Source: Sinonovacula constricta (taxonomy: Eukaryota; Mollusca; Bivalvia; Cardiida; Solecurtidae). Taken from it: a stretch of DNA of 64,000 nt. A program made the position numbers and the translations under genes. Positions 36,829-49,642 of the stretch are shown here, in pieces. The stretch covers positions 23,152,573 to 23,216,572 of the forward strand of contig CM017563.1 of the NCBI GenBank assembly GCA_007844125.1. The letters are read 5' to 3'. Every line of letters starts with the position of its first letter. Within the stretch, counting starts at the first letter, position 1. The notes under the pieces are model-generated. The model saw nothing but the letters and a program-made list of their open reading frames with translations, was not told the origin of the DNA and ran no database searches.

Positions 36829-37497
36829 CTGTCGAAAAAGTAAAAGCTTTGAAATATGTTAATTAACTTGTAATATATGTTGTATTATAAATTTTAACAG
36901 GTTTACCGACGATCTAATTTTACTATTTACTAGCATGATCACTGTGTGTGCTTTCCAAAATTAAGTGCAATATTTAAATACCGAGAGACTTTTTCAACAA
37001 CACAATTTAAAAAATGAACATATTACAGTTTTTATAATATTTAAACAATTAACGTTATCTAAACTTGCAATATTTATCTTGACATTTGCCATATTCGAGA
37101 ACACATATAATTAATCATGGCACAGTTAAGTGATACAATGTGTTTAACAATACAAATGCTAATTTTATGTTGTTTAATATTGAACTGTTTGATCTCACAA
37201 AAATTAAAAATGACTAATAGATACAAATATCAATGTGTCATATTTGTTCAAAGCATTCAAACTGTACAACAATTTCCTGTAATAGAAGTTACAATAGAGT
37301 TTAAACCTAGTAAAGTCAAAATGAATATATCATACTACTTCACAATAACTGTATAAGACGATAACAAAATTGTTAAATTGTTTCTTAGTCCAACAAAACT
37401 TATTATGTTGAAAAGACAAGTACTAGGATATAAACGCACATAAAACGATAAAAGCACATAAAACTGGTTGTGCAAACAGATTATATTACAGATAAAA

Positions 37498-37572
37498 AGG
37501 TCGGTCGGTCGGTGGGTGGTTGAATTGTGTAGATAGGTAGGTAGGTAGGTAGGAAGGTAGGTAGGTAGGTAT
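37498..37572. repeat. GGTC/AGGT tetranucleotide repeats in the C1q M intron
   Basis: A short GGTC run is followed, 14 bases later, by about 40 bp of AGGT units with one AGGA variant. Confidence 0.9.
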
Positions 37573-37938
37573 ATTCATTAAAACACGCAGACAAATAATT
37601 GACAATACTCGTACACTCGTACTTCAATAGAGCGTAATTATCTGGCCAATCGATCAACGTAGTTTGAAATAGAACAAAGTTAGACTTCAGCATAAAAAAG
37701 TTTAAAATGTACTTACAACAAGCTAAATTTCGAGGACATCAAATGATATATCCTCAAATGAATTCAACATGGTACAGCAGATAAACGTAGAATATGAATT
37801 ATTAAATGCATAACAAGCGGTTATAGATTAAAAAAGTTGTTATCCTTATTGCATATACTTTTATATATAAACTAGGTAATAATACATTTGTATATTACAA
37901 TGGAAAGACAGTAGGGAGAAAGTATATTATACCCATAC

Positions 37939-38306
37939 CTCTTATGTTCTTCTGCATGTTCCTCAGGTCATCGGACATTCTTTGTATCTGTTCTCCATTT
38001 TGATGAAAGATATTGTTAGCAGGATATTCTGCAATACTGGAGATTGCTGTGTTATTCAGCTGGATGATTCCATCGCGCAACTGCATTCTTTCAGTCTTGA
38101 TTTCTTCCATTACATCCTTCACTGTAACCAAGGCCATCTGGCAATCAGTTGCTAGCTTCTTGTAATCAGCGTTGAGTTGTTCAATCTTTAATTCAGTCCT
38201 GATCATTTTTTTCAAGCATCTTTTCCTCGTAATGGAATTTAGAACACTGAGGTTCCATTCCAACTCATGATTGTATTGTAACAATTAGAATAACGAAGGC
38301 GGACAT
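37939..38306 (-). pseudogene. C1q gene M, exon 1, with stop and frameshift
   Basis: Homologous to exon 1 of gene A. From the ATG at 38304-38306 the signal peptide reads MSAFVILIVTIQS and then meets TGA, where A has TGT at codon 14. Further on, a run of seven A replaces the equivalent of AAAAG in A, adding one base and shifting frame before MIRTELK. After the shift the coiled coil (IEQLNADYKKLA, QIQRMSDDLRNMQ) is open to a good donor, AGAG|GTATGG, in the usual phase. Removing one base would make exons 1 and 2 sum to 774 nt, so the insertion is the only length defect. Either a pseudogene, or two assembly errors, or an internal start at MIRTE giving a non-secreted chain. Confidence 0.75.
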
Positions 38307-38395
38307 TCTGACAGCTGAATTGTCTGATATTATGCTGATACAACAACGGGAGCGTTAAGCAGAGGTAGGAATAATTCGACGGTCAATTAATTGTG

Positions 38396-38405
38396 TATAT
38401 ATAAG
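38396..38405 (-). promoter_or_regulatory. TATA box of C1q gene M
   Basis: CTTATATATA on the minus strand lies about 99 bp upstream of the ATG, like the boxes of A and B. Upstream, GCGGAAACGTCTTGAACG resembles GCGGAACTTTTTGAACG of gene A. Confidence 0.5.
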
Positions 38406-38724
38406 GGTGTATATGTGTAGGCAATGGCCGTTCAAGACGTTTCCGCGTAATGTATGTGAACAAGACAAGATGTCTTACCTTCATTATTGTAAGCGGTTTA
38501 TCATATGGTAATTTTAGTCAATTGTCAACAATATAAAAACACATCTTACATAAGGACATAGTTTCAACTAGCAATAGGGCAATATGATATATCTTAACTA
38601 AAATGTAACATTTCAAGCATGAGTTGGCAATTAAATTGGATTTTGTTGTCTTTGGAATGTCAGACCTGCTGTTAAGCTTGTTGACAGGACAGAATAGTTC
38701 AATTCTAAAGATGCTTTGATACAT

Positions 38725-38985
38725 ATCAGTACATTGCGCTAGATATACGATAAACTACTAATGTTTGAAATTATACTTAGCAAATGATGTATGTGTATTA
38801 TTCACATGGTTATCCTAGTGAATGAAACATTTTAACTGGCTCTCATTTTCAAGCACAGTCGAACAGGAAACCGTTGATAATTATAACACTCGGTAACTTT
38901 GTCCTCCAACCATGCCCTTGGAACGTGCAGCCCAACTGAGCGTGCTGTTTCGCAGGAGAAAACAAACATTGTTAGACAACTTTGA
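38725..38985 (+). repeat. Repeat shared with 29620-29860
   Basis: Aligns with 29620-29860 in the same orientation, about 420 bp beyond the first exon of gene M. It includes the ATG of the MPLERAAQLSVLF frame (38912-39127), which is open for 71 codons with one hydrophobic stretch. No known domain. Confidence 0.45.
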
Positions 38986-40128
38986 CGATAAAGATAATTT
39001 TATATTTGTCATATTGTGTCTTATTATATCTGCCACTTTATATAGAAATAGCTACCCAAACCTTTGTTTTAGTTATTTAACTTATGCGAAACGTGTCATT
39101 TGTATAAATTTCTTTAAAAAGTCATAGAAAGTTAAATAAATTGCACTAAAGTACCGGTCAGTACAGGAACTGGAGAATATGAGGATTTCGAATAAGGTCG
39201 TACATATATATGTAATTTATAATGTGTCCTTCATATGAACGAAAAATTCTTAAAATTAACATAGTCATCCTATTTTGTTATATAATTTTAACTGACATAT
39301 TTCATGTTTTATTATGCTTATTTGCATAAGATCTATACAATTTCATTTTGTCGAGAACTTTTAATGTTATAAGAGCAGCAAATATATATGTAGATACGAA
39401 GTTGAATAAGCGTTATTTCCCGCTAATTGGTAGGTGGTTGGGGGCGCATACTACTAAAGAAGCTATTTAAACCACAAACTTTCGATTCGTGCTTAATGTT
39501 CTGGCTTTGAGCTCTTTTAAGAATGTTTAAACCTCAACAAGTAAACGTGCTTCGAAGTTACACCTTGTGAGCAACGTTTAAAAATAATTAAAACGCGTCG
39601 TGGCAGCAAAACTGTTTTTTAAAGCAGACATACAGACATTATTTAGTCGTCAGATACTACTCGATTATAATGCCCTTTTTATAATTTTTATAATCTAAGA
39701 GTAAAGTCTAATTATATGACAATGTGTAAGTATGCATTATTAGCATATTATAAGCTTAACTTCGCCAGTTTCCTTTAGTATTTGGAAATAATGCGAGTGT
39801 TATAATTAGTACACATTTAATGTTGTCCAATATTGTTTCTTTCAATTCATTGTTTAATATTTTTAGCACCAGTAAAAATAAGTATATATGGTCATTTTAT
39901 TTATAATATTTATTATCAAACTATTTGCCGTGTGGTGTTCGCGAGTGGAACACGACGTTGTTAAATCAAGCGCTCAGCGCCGAATAATTGTTTTTGTTTC
40001 ATGATAAGATGTATGAAAATCACACAATAAATGATATACTTTACTTATTGAAAGAGTAATTTATGGTTATGTTTATCTGGAAAAGGATGCAGTGATGTAA
40101 AAGTATCAGCATAAAAAAATAAGAAATA
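38986..40128. other. Gene-free stretch before duplication copy B
   Basis: Nothing supported. AT-rich, no long frame, and no similarity to the flank of copy A beyond about 40129. Confidence 0.4.
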
Positions 40129-41664
40129 TTATACACATAATCACATCTCCAGAGTTTCAGTTATGCATGTGTCGTCAATCTTTACCGGCACATATTCCAC
40201 GAACGTCTGTTTAACATACACAATGCAGGCTTTTATAAATAGAAACAAAAATATCTGTTTCATTTACATAGCATTTATTTTACATAGCGATCATGAATCA
40301 AACACCTCCAGCAGATCAAAGTCCTAGTTATAGTTAAACGCTACAATTCTTGAAAATGATGGACGAAAAATGCAGTAAATGCAAAAGTTGACTACAAATT
40401 TAGACATGTTATGAAAGCAAATTCATCCCTTATAATTAAACATGGCAAATAATCATATTAACACTTTTCACAGTTGAAAGTCCATTGACGTGAATCTGAA
40501 GATTACCTAAAACTTTGTTGCATCTTTCTACTTTATTTAAATCTTTTATTGACTTATATTTATTATAGATTAGACTGTTCCTAGTGTCTTAACCTAGGTA
40601 TGTCAATTTTCGCTACTGTAACAAATATTAATGTGAAAGTAAGAAATTTATTATACAGTTATTTGCCTTAATCTGATAGTAGTGACAAGATCGACCATGT
40701 TATTGCTATAGTTAAATTCCAGTCAATGCCCATTTGAACTTAATTATTTATATTATGGAAAATACAAATCGAGATAACGTTACACGATACATAGTAATTA
40801 CGCTTTTTCCAAACGTATGACACTATCTTAATTCATGTCGTAATCTTATCATATTTGTTAATGCAATCCGATATTTTATTGCACGCAAGTTATAAGTTTA
40901 CATCGTCACTTTAACTTATTTCATATATATATGTTATATAAATTGCATCTTGTGAAACAGTAATGTGAAACACTTAACAGAACTTGTTCTCAGTACCTTG
41001 ATATTTCACCATGATAACAAGCTAATTACCACAGTAGCGCAATATATTTGTTACCTTTTGTGCTGACTGTTGTACATTTATGGAAATCAGCAAGATAATA
41101 ACAAGAATGTAATGGATTTACTATAAACTTTATCTACGTAAACAAAGAAAGAGCTTTTGCACTATAAGTGTTTCGTATAATTCGAGTGTGCCTATTTTCG
41201 CTCACGTATTCCGTATTCCTTATAACACAGGTATTTCGACGGAAACTTATATATCTGACTATTGTTATGGTGCTTCTTATTGCTCTTTGATTATGACTCA
41301 TCGCTTGGCGAGAATTTTTGTGGCGTAGTGCTCCTTGTGAGAAAGTAAGCAATTTAAAAACGTACTGAGCATACAGCCAAACTTATCAAAGCAGGTGTGT
41401 ATACCTGTTTAATGATTCAGTTGTCAATTTATTATAGATGTACGTATTACAACAATTCAGGATACACGATGTTCCAATGAACCATTTTACTTATTGGATA
41501 AAGACATATAATTTTTACTTTCTTTTTAACTATCTTGAATTGATATTGTCGCAAGTAGATAACAACAAAATATGCTTAATTTTAATTGATCGTAAATGTT
41601 ATCAATGATAGCTATGTTAACACACATGCTACTGAAAGCAAATACAGCAACCTTAAATATAGCT

Positions 41665-42280
41665 TCAGGTTATAAATGATTAGCTGAGCCGTATATGTCA
41701 CAAGTCGAATATGTAGAGTAAAAATGGCACTTGTCTCATGTAACATATTTGTTTGCTCATCATTATCATCATTATCATCGTCAGCATCATCATCATCTTC
41801 ATCATGATCGAAATCAAGGTACTTTTGCTCATCATCACCACCATCAACAACAAAATTAATTCAATAATCAGGACAGCCATTAGCATGATGAACAGCAGCA
41901 TGACCACTACCACCATTACGACCATTATGACTATCATCATCAAAATCATTACCAGCAGCGTAACTATACATAATCACGCTCATCATCACGATTATAATTA
42001 TTATCAGCAGCATCGGTGTTGTTGTTATCACCACCATTTGGAACACTCTTAGGATGATGATAATCATTAAGTCAGCCATAAAACCTTTGTGGCATATGAA
42101 GTTCGATAATATGTGATAGTTTGAAAATTATGTTTTTCTCTGAGAACTGATGACAAATGGGATGTATTCGAAGCCAATTGCTGCTTGTGTCATTTTCTAC
42201 CGAATATATCACACATATGATGTATTCGGTCGAAATGTTTACTTGTGTTACATAGTCGATCTGTGACCTAAGGCTAAACA
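41665..42280 (-). repeat. Microsatellite-bearing interspersed element, copy B
   Basis: Counterpart of 6690-7260. The trinucleotide core (41756-42060) has drifted, with more CAT units than in A, while both flanks, GAGCAAACAAATATGTTACA and the TATATTCGG side, are kept. Confidence 0.55.
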
Positions 42281-43539
42281 AACCTCTTAAGATTGCATAG
42301 CCATCATTTGACTTTCTTTTTCTTACACAATCTAGTGACCGGACTGTTTTAATGTTTATTGTACTGCTCCTTCTGTTTTATGTGTTCTGTTCCTGGGTCA
42401 AAATATAATATTGTGCATGTGTATTTATCTCATTTGGATCAAACAGTTGGCCATGCCAAGGGTCTTGGTGTATGTATGCACAGAGTACATATTAGGACAA
42501 GAATCAGTGTGCTGTATAGATGATTGTGATTATTTAAAATAGACATCGACGTCAGATTGGGTTACCCGAATGATTATAGAAAGTTAGAAGTCACGTGGTA
42601 TTCTTAGTTTAAAAATAGCTAACGGTGAAGCGTGGCTTAAATAGGAAATAACTATTTGTACTAACGAGTTATGTGTTATGCTTCACTATGTAAGACATCA
42701 ATAATCAGCATTTTGCGTGGTCTTATCAGACATCAAGAATTCATTTGGTTCTTTGAACGAGAGAAATCAAGTCCAACATGTCGGACACCACCTTTACCCT
42801 TTCGCTGCTGAGCCATTCTACACGCCCCACGTCCAATGATGAACAATTTTCTATAAATTTCAAATTTTAAAGAAAATGCTATTCGTCACTAAATCGCTTA
42901 TAATTTTGTATATGTAAAACTATATATCATTAGAAAGGTAACTTAAAAATTATCATCTGTCATATAATTTTACTAACTTCAAATATAGGGGGAAAAGATG
43001 GAAAAATAATAACTTTTACTTTTTTCTTTGTCATTACACCCCTTCTAAAATATTAATATTTCTAAGAAAAAAAACACAGTAAGTTACTGTCAAGGGGAGT
43101 AATTCTTGTCATACTTTTATAGGAAATTAGCATTGCTGTAAACACTCAAAAATAGTAGTAAATAGGACGTACGGTGTACGTATAAGAGCATTAATAGTAG
43201 TTAGAAATAGAATGTAGAATGTATGTCGGGCAGCAGTTAAAGGGTTTATGTATTTTTCCATCATCATCCACATGCATTATGTACCAAGCAATTTGTGCAG
43301 CATCTAGTAATTTATGTGCTAATTCAAATATATTCTCTTGTCGGGATAATGGTAAATACTTAGTTCCTATCTGTAATACATGTTATAAAATATTTATACA
43401 AATCATTTAAAATGGACAGTGCAACACTAAACTTGGCCCTTCTAGCCACGGCAACAGGTGAAGTGAGCTTGAGTTTACATTTCACAAAGTAAGGCGTGTA
43501 TTAATAACTATTCGCGTAAATCCAAACCGGTAAATTACC

Positions 43540-43815
43540 GCCAGATTAAACATTCCGGAGGCTCCAGGTTTTATCTCGGGACACGATATACCAAAGTGGT
43601 AAAAATGTAAGTGCTAACTCTTAAACAAATTTAAGATGCAATTTGCAGATACAGAACCGGTTGGTCCAGTGTTAGGATAATGTGACTGGCTGTCGTATCA
43701 TGACAGGTGTTAACGGCATGTTATACACAATGAATGCTGCACTTTATCTGCTTCAAGTGGGCACATTCTCGATATAACTAAATACTGTTATTGGGACGAT
43801 AAGCCCAACAAACAA
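43540..43815 (+). mobile_element. SINE family S2, copy B
   Basis: Counterpart of 8440-8702, with a decayed B-box (GGTTTTATCTCGGG). A roughly 25-bp segment (TAAGTGCTAACTCTTAAAC) is present here and absent in A. Confidence 0.65.
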
Positions 43816-44313
43816 AACTCAAAACATTTCAGGGTTAACATCTTCTAATCATAAAAACTTCGCTTTAATTGCTTGAATAATGATCGTTGTTTTATTTGTT
43901 TATGTATAAATAAATATAAAACAATAAAAATACGAAACTAACATATATACAGTATTTAGTATCGGCATGTATTTATCAAGTATTTTATGAAACAATTTTT
44001 CTTTTAGATCGATTTAACCAATGTAACTTAGGAAAGAGATACCCCTTTAAGTAATACGTTGGCAATGGTTGTTAATAGTTGTAGTCTGAGAGAGTTTGTC
44101 CACTTTGCTAAAACTAGTACTTTTAGTTGATCAAGCTTTGTGTGACATCCAATATTCCAGTGACTAAAGGATTCATATATTAAACTATACAAATATTTAA
44201 CTGCTAAGATTAGTGTCTTTGTAAAGATTAATCTGAAGCGTTGCAAACGTTTACACCAGATGTATTTATTTAAATGCCAACTGCACTCTTCAACGTACAC
44301 AATTTTTTTTTAA

Positions 44314-44556
44314 GTGGGCGCCTGTGGCGTAGTAGTAGTGTCGCCGATTTGTAACTCCTCTGACTGCTCAGCCTCTCACCGAATGGGTACGTGTCCCGTT
44401 CGGGTTGAAGGACTTAACGTGAGAAGGACTTCCAGCTGACTTGCGGTGTTCCGCTGATTCTACACAGACATGTATCTGGGTACTTCCTCCACCACAAAGC
44501 TGGACGTTGCCATAATGATCATAAATGGTCGCTGCAATGTATGTAATAAAGAAAAA
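44314..44556 (+). mobile_element. SINE family S1, copy B
   Basis: Counterpart of 9186-9420. The head reads GTGGCGTAGTAGTAGTGTCG and the B-box region GGGTACGTGTCCCG. The body has CTTCCAGCTGACTTGCGGTG, and it ends in an A-rich tail. Confidence 0.75.
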
Positions 44557-45299
44557 AATATTTACATTTTCCATCCTGTGCATGAGCCATGTTTCTACGT
44601 CGGTCATGCGGAATACACCAATTATATAGAAAGTGATTATTAATGACTGACTCTTCCTGAGGCTGGTCTAGCCGGCCTACAATACTGACAGGCTCTTGAC
44701 TTTTGTTGTTAGGTTAAACAATGTATAAGCCAACGGGCGTCGGGTACATTGAAACGTATGCACAGTATGTATAGTTTGCGAGTGTTTCTTAGCAGTTTAA
44801 ATGTGTCAAATCAGTTTGACTAATATAAACAATGAAGGAAATATTTGTGCATGGTTTATAGCGGATATTTTAAGATTAAAGGTTCTTATGTCAAAGAATG
44901 CATCAGGTTTTAGTGGGAAACGGTATAGAACTGAATAAAATTGTCGGTCTATATCAAATCAAGTGATATAAAAAATTAACGCCATTGGAATGACTGTCTG
45001 TGTAAAATAAATTAAATAAATTAAATGCACAAATGTGTATTTCATTCTGTTTATATTAGTACACAATAAGCCCTGTAATGATAATTAATATGTCTGTTTG
45101 ATAAATTTATTCAATTAGCCAACAAGTGACGCAGTCGATATAGTTTTGATTTGCCTGCGCCATGGTCTTAGAACTACTATCCCATGCTTTTGACTTCTAA
45201 GCCAGATATCATTGTGTATTTTTAATCCGTGTGTAGGCGATGGACACGTATAACACAGTCGTTATTTCTCGTTCATGGTCTCGCAAAGAAGAACAAACG

Positions 45300-47405
45300 C
45301 TTGGCCAATCTATACTAAACTGACATAATGAAATCCATTTAAAATCCTTTGAAGAAAACAAAACGCGCGTGCGTTAGTGATGTTACTGTTAAAAATACGC
45401 CACATGTTGAAAGGGGGAAAACCGAGCACATAAAAAACAATTGTTAGTAGAAATGTTCCTTTTTTTCAAGACGGAAATGTTATGCTGTTTGCATCGTTGC
45501 GCAACTACGTCCTAAACCGATAAACCATGCTTGAGTGTTTTAATAGGCGGATTTATATAATCATGACGTGGGGAAATGTTTATTATTTTCAAGAAATCTG
45601 TTTTTTGTTTGTGCCTATTATTGCCACAAGTAAAATGTCGGCTTCAAATTTGCTAAATCAGTTGACTGACTACCGTAAAGCCTACAATCCAAGCGCTCCG
45701 CCATCTGTTCACGCTGAAAAAAACAGTTTATTTCCTCCAGGAAACAGGTTTCAGAAAAGCATAATAATGTTAATCAGTTGTACAGAAATAATTAAACATT
45801 ATTTGAATTGCAATAAGCGTTTGATCCATCGTTTTCAGAGTAATACAAACTACTTTTGATTTTTTTTTTGCCGAATAGCCAAAGGTATTATTACGTATTT
45901 ATTTGGTTGACAATAACACACGTAGCTTTCTATCGTTAATTGCTAACGTATTTAAAGTACAAAAGTAAAAACTAAAACTGTGTCCTTTTGCGTAGGATTT
46001 ATTTGGTGCGCTATGGGGTTGAGTCGACGTTAATTACGAGAAATGTGATTGATATAACAGCCTATGTGTACAATGCGGCTACTGTTAACGGTTATGATTC
46101 CAGACGCACGGTAAATACTGCGAAGATATTTCGGTAGTCCTGTTAAAATGAAATTTTATTTTGTTTATCCGTGGCCAAAAGAGTCGTTATAATCGGGATT
46201 AAATGACTTCGCATCTTATTTCCCAATTAGTTAGCAAAGGACTTATGGACATAAAGCTTTTTTATGATTTTCTTGTTTTTCTTCGTTACATCAAACAGAC
46301 ACAAAGAGAGACATAACTGAATAGTCTCCCATGAATACTCCCTAAATGCAAGTAAGTCAGTCCATTCGTTTAATTCGGTTTTATGCTTGTACTCTTCCAT
46401 TATATTTTTAAATAACATGTCTCTTTAAGTATTTTAATGCACTTTAAGCTTATGTATATGCTATAGCAAGAAATTTCCTTGTATGAAATTGCAATATCTA
46501 TAAAAGAACAGCGATAAAATCCAAGTATTCCAATTAAATGGACCGACCTAAGTTTGGAATAACTCGGATATTATATAATAAGGGAGACAATTTCCAATTT
46601 ATCAATATAGTCCATTATTTTCATATTGGCGTCGTCCAGTTAGTTATTGTTGTGTTGGTAGAACCAACGGCGCAGGTTAAGTCAACTAACTGATATACCC
46701 GCATGAAATGTCTCGCCCCTCCGGGACCCAAGCCCACTGCGATTTTGTATTGTTTTGAAGAGTATTTAATTATATGTCTAGAGTCATGCTCATCTATTGA
46801 AGGTTAAAATTTCTTAGCTAAATCACGAATTGTTGATGCATTGCATAACAGCAGCTTAACTGAATGAGCTGTTTCTTTAAAACTCTGAAGAAAAAACACA
46901 GTGGCTATGTTTAGACTATATGCTCACATGGTAATTTAGATTAAGTGTAATCAGTAAAGTTTGACGTTTAAAGACTATTGTATTGCTGTCAATGAGCAAT
47001 ACATTTATTTTTTACCAAAATTTTGCATTAACATTCATCTGTCCGTATTAGCTTTCTGATCAAAATTTGTTGCAGGCAAGAACCTGTCCAAACAAAGAAA
47101 CATTCACATCCGCCTAAATAGTTCTTAAAATACGTCATTGTTGACAACAATATTAACATTGTGCAATGGGGTTCCTACGTGTAAATGATACACAAATTTA
47201 GTTTGAAGTGAGCATGTCAATCACTGATATATGTTTAAAGGAAACTTCTTTTTATTTTTAAACGTCCCTTTAAATATAGATAATAGAACTATCCTAGATC
47301 TTATATAAACCAAGTGGTACATGGATTTGTTACTCCTCTGACTGCCCGCCTGACTACATTAATGGCGTCGTTGTGGTGAATTTCACTAAACAAAATCAAA
47401 TACCC
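45300..47405. other. Gene-free part of copy B
   Basis: Corresponds to about 10,180-12,330 in copy A. The frame at 45527-45859 (110 codons) has no equivalent open frame in A, where the region is full of indels, so it is not supported as a gene. Confidence 0.4.
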
Positions 47406-47409
47406 TCAA

Positions 47410-47555
47410 TTTTTAAGCAATCTGTGTTTATTTGTAGTATTGTAGCACTGACACCGAAAATAAGGAGACACTTGACAAATAACTTGTCCATCGTCCATAT
47501 ATCTGAAGGCATCTGCCGAAACGATTTTGGTTCTGAAACTTCCGTTTTGCGGAAG
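47410..47555 (-). pseudogene. Degenerate C1q-domain fragment downstream of gene B
   Basis: Counterpart of 12331-12480, with SADAFRYMDDGQV. Relative to A there are about four silent and six replacement changes and no indel, which gives no sign of strong protein constraint. Confidence 0.35.
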
Positions 47556-47712
47556 ATAAATATAAAGTAAAACAATTAGTAAAATCACACATTTATGGAG
47601 CTCTATATTTTGTAAAATTATATTTTACACCCTGTTTTCGTGTACATCCACTCATGAACATTGAAATCAATGTTGTAAAGTACGTCGAGCATCTGTGGTT
47701 CTTCGAAGTCAA

Positions 47713-48122
47713 TTATCCTTTGTTGACTAACGCTCCAGAAAATGAATTAAGTCTATAAGTATCTGCATCAAGTAAACCATGTCTATAGTTAACACTTATA
47801 TAAGCTTGTTGCCCACCAGCCATATATCCGAAAGCATCTGCAGTGTTACAAGGTGCAACATTCGTGCTATAGGTAAATCCTTTTCCGAGTTGCTTTCCGT
47901 TGACATTAATATAAAACGAGATATAAGCACCACTTTGTGTACAGATCTGCGTGGTAAACAGGTACATGCCGCTGACAGGAGCCGTGAAGACACCAGTAGA
48001 AGCATCATAGCCGTCCTGAATGTTGAACATGACTGTTGGAAAGACCATGGTTGCTCCTTTAGTTGGGGTGTGGGTCTTTAAACCTGTGGCCTTGAAGCCC
48101 ACTATAGGTGTCAAGACCGACT
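47713..48122 (-). CDS. C1q domain protein B, exon 2 (C1q domain)
   Basis: A 410-nt intact exon ending TAA at 47713-47715. Its domain is very close to that of gene A: GVFTAPVSGMYLFTTQIC, GGQQAYISVNY, SFSGALVNKG. The acceptor differs. It is TTTTAATAG|AGTCGG, and the next codons resemble the plus-strand exon at 59725 (AG TCT GTC GTG) more than gene A (AT TTG TTC GTC). Phase 1 is kept. No intact first exon exists upstream in the window: the homologous one at 49.65-49.75 kb lost its coiled coil and donor. The domain could be expressed only with another 5' exon. Confidence 0.75.
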
Positions 48123-48174
48123 CTATTAAAACAAATTAATATATATATCCATATGTTTTTGAAAATTTGGACCT

Positions 48175-48346
48175 CTTTTGTCCTACACGCTCTCACACAA
48201 AATGACCATACTTGGGCAAATAGTATAAATTCAATGCACCTAAAGCGAGAGTTTTCGTATAGCTGGCTAATCACCGTACATTTTTCTACTAGTCTATAGG
48301 TAAAAAGACTGTTAAGTTTGCATTTCGCTGTAAGCAAAATATGCAT
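48175..48346 (+). other. Conserved intronic element, antisense to C1q B
   Basis: Counterpart of 14040-14225 and of the minus strand near 59400-59600. It begins about 50 bp upstream of the C1q exon, because the 0.95-kb segment seen in A is missing here. The APKARVFV frame is interrupted by two stops. Confidence 0.5.
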
Positions 48347-48691
48347 TTTAGGCTATATTGTATAGGTGCACAGTTTATTAAATTAAAATAATGACTGCAG
48401 AATTGCACATAAATTACGTCGAAGACAGTGAAACCGATCATGGGATAATGACACTGTTTGTTATTGTTTAGTTATGACACATAATTTATTTTCGGAATGC
48501 TTAAATGTTTTTGGCAAGGTCTGATTGCAGTTTTAACAGAAAGAAACGTCTTACGTTAAGAACTTTAGTTTGTTTAAGTTATACTTATTCCTTTCCGAAT
48601 TCTTGGCAAACACTTTTATTGTTTAACATGTATTAATGCACAATTAAAAGATACTAAATGAATATATAACGGATATTGAGGGACTTCGGGA

Positions 48692-48928
48692 ATTGCCGGC
48701 ATTTTGCCGATACTGTGCAGCGACATTTCAATCATTATAGCACAGGGGCACTATGAGGTGCTCGTGGACTGACCCCGGCCGGTCCTGACACCGACGAGTC
48801 AGGCGTAATGTTGTCCCCTTAGCCCCGAGCTTTAGGAGGGAAGCCACTACTACCAACTTTAAAGTAGTTTGTTTTACCTGGCCGGGGTTTGAACCCGTGA
48901 CCTCCCTATCCGCAAGCCAACGCATATT
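48692..48928 (-). mobile_element. SINE family S3, copy B
   Basis: The plus strand shows GCCGGCATTTTGCCGATACT at one end and GGCCGGGGTTTGAACCCGTG near the other. The latter is the complement of a tRNA-like B-box, so the element is on the minus strand. The body matches 57158-57425 (GACACCGACGAGTCAGGCGT). The tRNA head is truncated. The equivalent site in A has a shorter, internally deleted copy. Confidence 0.75.
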
Positions 48929-49193
48929 GAAAATATTGATGCAAGCCGTCTAATTGCAAATATGATTTCATAAGACCGGAAACATTGGACAGGGCAATGT
49001 AATTTGCAGTTCAATGAAACGACGTCTGACCCTGTCTAAAAAACAAATGTCGAAAATTGACGCATCAAACAGGACTCTAACGGCAAAACTTAGTATTTTT
49101 GTATAAAAAGTAGCGTACATATTGAGCAAAAACGTTTCTATACTGGCTATTGTGTGGAACTTGATAAGTCGTTCATGAGCATGCGGGTGGATG

Positions 49194-49437
49194 TCGTGTG
49201 CGTGTGCACGTATGTGCGTGTATGCGAGTGCGTGTGTGCGCTTTCGTGTGCGTGGAGACGTGTGTGCGTGTACATTTGCGGGTGCAAGTGTGTACGAGTT
49301 TGTGTGTATGCGTGTGCGTTTCTGTATGCACGCTTGCGTACTTGCGTTTGTGTGACGTATGCGTGCATGGCAGTGTGTATGTGCATGTGTGCGTGCGTGC
49401 GTTTATCTGTGTGTGCGTGTGTGTGTTTCAATGAAAG
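49194..49437. repeat. Cryptic TG/CG-rich simple repeat, copy B
   Basis: Counterpart of 14634-14863, with different lengths of the GTGTGCG units. Confidence 0.9.
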
Positions 49438-49642
49438 TGTGCGGCCGTGTGGGATACACAGAGTTATTAAATTCATATATAGATATATGAGTAAGCTATT
49501 GACATATTAGTAAGAAAGCAAAAGTAAGATATTGGAACTATAAAAATGTTATAATACCGATGCGAAAATAGATTAAAGTAAAATTATAAATAGGGTTTGT
49601 TATTATGTTACTTATTGCAACGAGTTATTTTTTGCTTTGAAA

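Noticed and set aside
37895..38284. Intact 129-residue coiled-coil protein starting at 38284
   Set aside because: It would need a TTG start and skips the true signal-peptide frame. Comparison with gene A shows it is a frameshifted first exon.
45527..45859. 110-codon plus-strand gene in copy B
   Set aside because: The equivalent region of copy A carries indels and has no matching frame. No domain was recognised.
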